NCBI GenBank assembly: GCA_030532225.1
Contig: JAUNLQ010000004.1
Span: 41,664 to 105,663, forward strand
Direction: 5' to 3'
Length of the DNA stretch: 64,000 nt
Source of the DNA: Bacillota bacterium
GTDB taxonomy: Bacteria; Bacillota; Clostridia; Tissierellales; Peptoniphilaceae
The notes beneath the pieces were generated by a model. That model was not told the DNA's origin. It made no database searches and worked only from the letters and a program-made list of their open reading frames with translations. A program made the position numbers and the translations under genes. Position 1 is the stretch's first letter; every line of letters starts with the position of its first letter. Below, one piece after another: positions 60,996-64,000 of this stretch.

Positions 60996-63761
60996 TTAGA
61001 TATCTGTTAATTTTTGGTACATCTTCATTAACTCTGCTACGCATTCAGACTCTGTCATAGTTCTCCAATCAAAACCATAAGCCTCCATTACAGCCTTATC
61101 ATTTGCTTGGTGGGCCTTTCTAAGTTCAATAGGCATAGTCAATTCATCATAAAGGTCAGCTAAAGATGCTTCTGGATATAGTTTTCTAGCTGTTAAAATC
61201 ATTTTTGCTGTTTCTTCAATTTTTTCCTTCTGTTTTGAACTTGGTTTCGGCCAAGGGAAGTTATTATAGACCAATCCCGAGTATCTATAATCACTTTTTA
61301 ATCTCCCAGATACAACTCTCATCCATCCATTGTGAACATTTGAAGTCAAGATACCAAAATCATAAATTGTAGCATCAGCAATTATCTGCACAGAATCATT
61401 AGCTATAGTTTGGCTATCTAAAAACCCAATAGGTACATATTTTCTATTTTCTGAAGATACTCTTGGAATAAGAATAGAGTTTTTTTCTACATACCTGTTT
61501 CCTTCCCATTCCATAGGAGTTTCAGCTCTTTCTCTTGTCGCTGCCTTTTTGCTGGATTTTCTAAATTCTACAACATTTTCTATTCTAGCTATTAAATCTG
61601 GACTTTTTCTAATCTCTTGTGGAGTAATGCCTTCTAACCAGATACAATACCTTGGGATTCTATTTATAAATTCTCTCGCTCCAATATATTTTCTTATATA
61701 TTTTTTTAAATGAGGATTTCGCTTTATAAATTCTTGAACTTCTTCTTTATTAAAACTGTAATTTCCATTATCACAAGGTGAGCTCCCCCTTGTCATTATA
61801 GGAACATCGCAAATTGGTTTTGCTCTTCTTTCAATGAAAAGATTTTCTGCTTCTAACAAATATCCATTTATCCAACTTACTTTTTTCGCCAAACTATTTT
61901 CAATTATTGTTTTGTTTGTTCTGTTAAAATTACTAAATCCAATAATTACACAATGTACTTGAGCTTTATTTGTTGCTTCGCTATTCCAAATAAAAGTCCT
62001 ATATGCAAAGTTAATTATTATGTCATTAGAAAATAAATCTTTCCAAAGTATGCCAGGCTGTTCTCCTTGAACTATTGAGTTAGTCGATACAAATGCAACT
62101 TCAATTTTAGTGTTTCTAATATAGTTAGTAGCTACTTTATACCAAGCTGAAACGTAGTCAAGAGATTTTGCCCCCCTAAGATTGTTAAATATATTTACAA
62201 GCTCCTGCTTTTGATTATTGTTCATAATTGCAGCCCCAACAAATGGAGGGTTGCCCATTATATAATTTAGTTCATTTTTAGGAACAACTTCTTCCCAGTC
62301 TATTTGTAAGGCATTGGCTTCAACTATATTGGCATAGGCTTTAAGGGGGAAAAAGTCTATGTTAAGATTAATAATATCTTCTGTCTTTCTCAACATTTGA
62401 GATTCTGCAATCCAAAGAGCCGTCCTAGCTACTGAAACTGCAAAGTCATTTATTTCTATACCATAAAATTGACTTATAGATACTTTTACGGGATTGTGAA
62501 TTTGGCCCATTACTATTTGCTTACCTTGAAGCTCTTTTATTATTTTATTTTCTAATTTTCTTAGGGAAATATAGGTTTCAGTTAAAAAATTTCCAGAGCC
62601 TGCTGCTGGGTCCAGGAATTTCAAAGAGGCTATTTTGTCATGAAGGTTTTCTAGCTTTTTCTTTCTAGTATTAAGTGTGTTAATAGTCAATATTTCTTCA
62701 AACTCTCTATTAAGGTCATCTAAAAATAAAGGGTCTATAACCTTATGAATATTCTCCATAGAAGTGTAGTGCATTCCTCCAGACCTTCTAGTCTCAGGAT
62801 TTAAAGTAGATTCAAATACACTACCAAAAATAGTCGGACTTATATTAGACCAATCAAAATTTTCTGAAGCCTTGTTAAGAATAATATCTATTATTTCTTC
62901 ATTAATTCTAGGAATAACAACTTCTTCATTTTCAAATAGTCCTCCATTTACATATGGGAAGGCCAATAAATCTTCTGATAGATAAGGGTCTCTATCTGCT
63001 TCTTTCTGGTCTAGAACTTTAAATAATCTAATTAAGGAGTCTCTAAAGCTGGCAGGATTGTCCTTGAACTTGTACATATAATCATGGAACATCTTGTTTT
63101 TGCCAAATAAGCCTGCATCTTCTGCATAAAAACAAAATACAAGGCGAACACATAAAACATTTAAGTCTTTTAAAGTCTTCTCATCTTCTTTATTTATATA
63201 TTGATTTAAAAGTGCATCATAAAGAATTCCTACTAGCTCTCCAGCTTGTATGGAAACTTCTATGGCCTTTTTTATATTTTCATCTTCTTGGTCTACTAAA
63301 AAATTTAGCCTATAATAGTCTTCTTCTAAATCTTTTAAATAAATAATTTCTGCCTCTCCTTGAGGCTTATTCATATCATAAATATGAAATTCTTTAAAAT
63401 TAGATAGGACAATCCATCTTGGTCTGTCATCGTATGGAAGTTCTATAGAGTATCTTTTAGCCTGCTGAAAAGGTGAAAGTAAAGATCCATCTGATTGTTT
63501 TATTGCCTTTTTTAAATCCTTACTAATAGATTTTTGTTCAATCAAAACATGGGTTGATGGAATATAGCCATCAATATAAGAGGTTCGGTCTAACATGACT
63601 TGGTCTTCAAATCTTATGTAGTCTGCTGGATGTTCTATTCCATAAACATCTTGCAAAAGAGACATCCAAAATCTTTGAGAGTCTCCTTTTTCATAGCCCG
63701 TTCCTTCCCATTTTTTTGCAAATTCTCTTGCAGCTTTTCTTTGTTCCATTTGACTTAACAT
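60996..63761 (-). CDS. MmeI-like type IIL restriction-modification enzyme
   Basis: Type IIL enzymes such as MmeI put the endonuclease, adenine methyltransferase and target-recognition parts in one chain. At 921 residues this matches MmeI in length. The nuclease motif is D64-x10-E75-Q-K77 in IDGYIPSTHVLIEQK, in nearly the position of MmeI's D70/E80/K82. Methyltransferase motifs are LDPAAGSGNFL (about 383-393) and NPPF (504-507). The C-terminal third (about 620-880) is the recognition domain; its target cannot be read from sequence. Reading frame and motifs are intact, so it is probably active. It is the only gene of an island flanked by repeats of the rpsI end. Confidence 0.92.
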   Translation of the reverse strand: MLSQMEQRKAAREFAKKWEGTGYEKGDSQRFWMSLLQDVYGIEHPADYIRFEDQVMLDRTSYIDGYIPSTHVLIEQKSISKDLKKAIKQSDGSLLSPFQQAKRYSIELPYDDRPRWIVLSNFKEFHIYDMNKPQGEAEIIYLKDLEEDYYRLNFLVDQEDENIKKAIEVSIQAGELVGILYDALLNQYINKEDEKTLKDLNVLCVRLVFCFYAEDAGLFGKNKMFHDYMYKFKDNPASFRDSLIRLFKVLDQKEADRDPYLSEDLLAFPYVNGGLFENEEVVIPRINEEIIDIILNKASENFDWSNISPTIFGSVFESTLNPETRRSGGMHYTSMENIHKVIDPLFLDDLNREFEEILTINTLNTRKKKLENLHDKIASLKFLDPAAGSGNFLTETYISLRKLENKIIKELQGKQIVMGQIHNPVKVSISQFYGIEINDFAVSVARTALWIAESQMLRKTEDIINLNIDFFPLKAYANIVEANALQIDWEEVVPKNELNYIMGNPPFVGAAIMNNNQKQELVNIFNNLRGAKSLDYVSAWYKVATNYIRNTKIEVAFVSTNSIVQGEQPGILWKDLFSNDIIINFAYRTFIWNSEATNKAQVHCVIIGFSNFNRTNKTIIENSLAKKVSWINGYLLEAENLFIERRAKPICDVPIMTRGSSPCDNGNYSFNKEEVQEFIKRNPHLKKYIRKYIGAREFINRIPRYCIWLEGITPQEIRKSPDLIARIENVVEFRKSSKKAATRERAETPMEWEGNRYVEKNSILIPRVSSENRKYVPIGFLDSQTIANDSVQIIADATIYDFGILTSNVHNGWMRVVSGRLKSDYRYSGLVYNNFPWPKPSSKQKEKIEETAKMILTARKLYPEASLADLYDELTMPIELRKAHQANDKAVMEAYGFDWRTMTESECVAELMKMYQKLTDI

Positions 63762-63790
63762 TTTAATCCCCTTTTTTATTTACTCATTTA

Positions 63791-63799
63791 ATTATAACA
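63791..63799 (-). promoter_or_regulatory. Extended -10 promoter of the restriction-modification gene
   Basis: TGTTATAAT on the minus strand (63791-63799) is an extended -10 element about 30 bases before the start, with no clear -35. The gene therefore carries its own promoter and does not depend on readthrough from rpsI. Confidence 0.65.
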
Positions 63800-63861
63800 A
63801 ATATTTAAGCCTATAACTACAGAGAAAGATTGTAGTAAGTTTTTCTATCTTCTTTTTCAAC

Positions 63862-63893
63862 AAAAAAAGCACTGGACATAAATCCAATGCTTT
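63862..63893 (-). terminator. Terminator of rpsI
   Basis: AGCATTGGA pairs with TCCAGTGCT (one G-T) and is followed by TTTTTTT on the minus strand, about 10 bases after the rpsI stop. It is copied in repeat A. Confidence 0.88.
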
Positions 63894-63952
63894 GTAAAAA
63901 TTCTATCTCTTTGAGAATTGAGGAGACTTACGAGCCTTTTTAAGGCCGTATT
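63863..63952. repeat. Direct repeat B: the functional rpsI 3' end
   Basis: This is the partner of the repeat at 60721-60810, in the same orientation at a distance of 3142 bases. It contains the last 16 codons of rpsI and the terminator and is continuous with the rest of the gene. The four differences are at the terminator stem/loop (two), the stop codon (TAG here, TAA in repeat A) and one third codon position. The C-terminal residues of S9 are the same in both. Confidence 0.93.
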
Positions 63953-64000
63953 TCTTTCTTTCCTTCATTCTTGGGTCTCTTGTAAGCATGCCTGCTTTTT
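63903..64000 (-). CDS. rpsI: 30S ribosomal protein S9, 3' end only
   Basis: The minus strand encodes [21 protein letters not shown] and then RKSPQFSKR with a TAG stop at 63903-63905, the highly conserved C-terminus of S9, whose last residues contact the P-site tRNA. The gene runs off the right edge. rplM should lie upstream of it. The insertion of the restriction-modification island directly behind it has left the reading frame complete. Confidence 0.95.
   Translation of the reverse strand, partial: KAGMLTRDPRMKERKKYGLKKARKSPQFSKR

Overview
The window comes from a low-GC, strongly A+T-biased Gram-positive anaerobe. The gene set (superoxide reductase, SufCBDSU, HemZ, WhiA/YvcK/RapZ, DUF512 next to der, T-box leaders, SpoIIE-type phosphatase) and gene order fit Clostridia/Tissierellia, probably a Peptoniphilaceae-like coccus. 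That placement is an inference from gene content; no 16S gene is present. No tRNA, rRNA, CRISPR array or insertion sequence was seen.

Region 1 (1-34.4 kb) is mostly conserved housekeeping DNA on the minus strand: a DUF512-der-plsY-gpsA-HlyD-yggS operon; the split threonine/serine exporter pair and rseC; aspS under a T-box; a recJ-relA-dtd-MBL-hemZ-Mur ligase operon; rpoB-rpoC with its own promoter; the murB-rapZ-yvcK-nudix-whiA-HPr cluster; then a CarD-like regulator, pgi, a PAS-SpoIIE phosphatase, an RNA methyltransferase and a plus-strand superoxide reductase.

Region 2 (34.4-42.5 kb) holds a CpXC zinc-ribbon protein, then about 1.3 kb of decaying accessory DNA. In it lie two intact small ORFs, a 5'-frameshifted acidic ORF and the broken tail of an ADP-ribosyltransferase-like gene; I read it as a relic toxin/immunity patch. 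The sufCBDSU iron-sulfur operon and a CIRCE-controlled hsp20 follow.

Region 3 (42.5-55.3 kb) is the most coherent accessory system: a poly-gamma-glutamate (PGA) locus. It runs from a DUF6305 lipoprotein through a TRAP-type large permease, a 48-residue membrane protein, a membrane-anchored M14-type peptidase/deacylase, two lipoprotein gamma-glutamyltransferases and PgsB-PgsC-PgsW to a dedicated two-component system and a DUF1624 membrane protein. It appears to combine synthesis, surface processing, breakdown and uptake of PGA or its fragments, with two mapped promoters.

Region 4 (55.4-64 kb) has a T-box-controlled ABC importer of the TrpXYZ type (probably an aromatic amino acid), a glutathione-transferase-like gene, an M42 aminopeptidase, and a single-gene MmeI-type (type IIL) restriction-modification island. 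That island sits between two 90-bp direct repeats (86/90 identical) that duplicate the 3' end of rpsI plus its terminator, so it looks like an insertion with long target duplication at a ribosomal protein gene.
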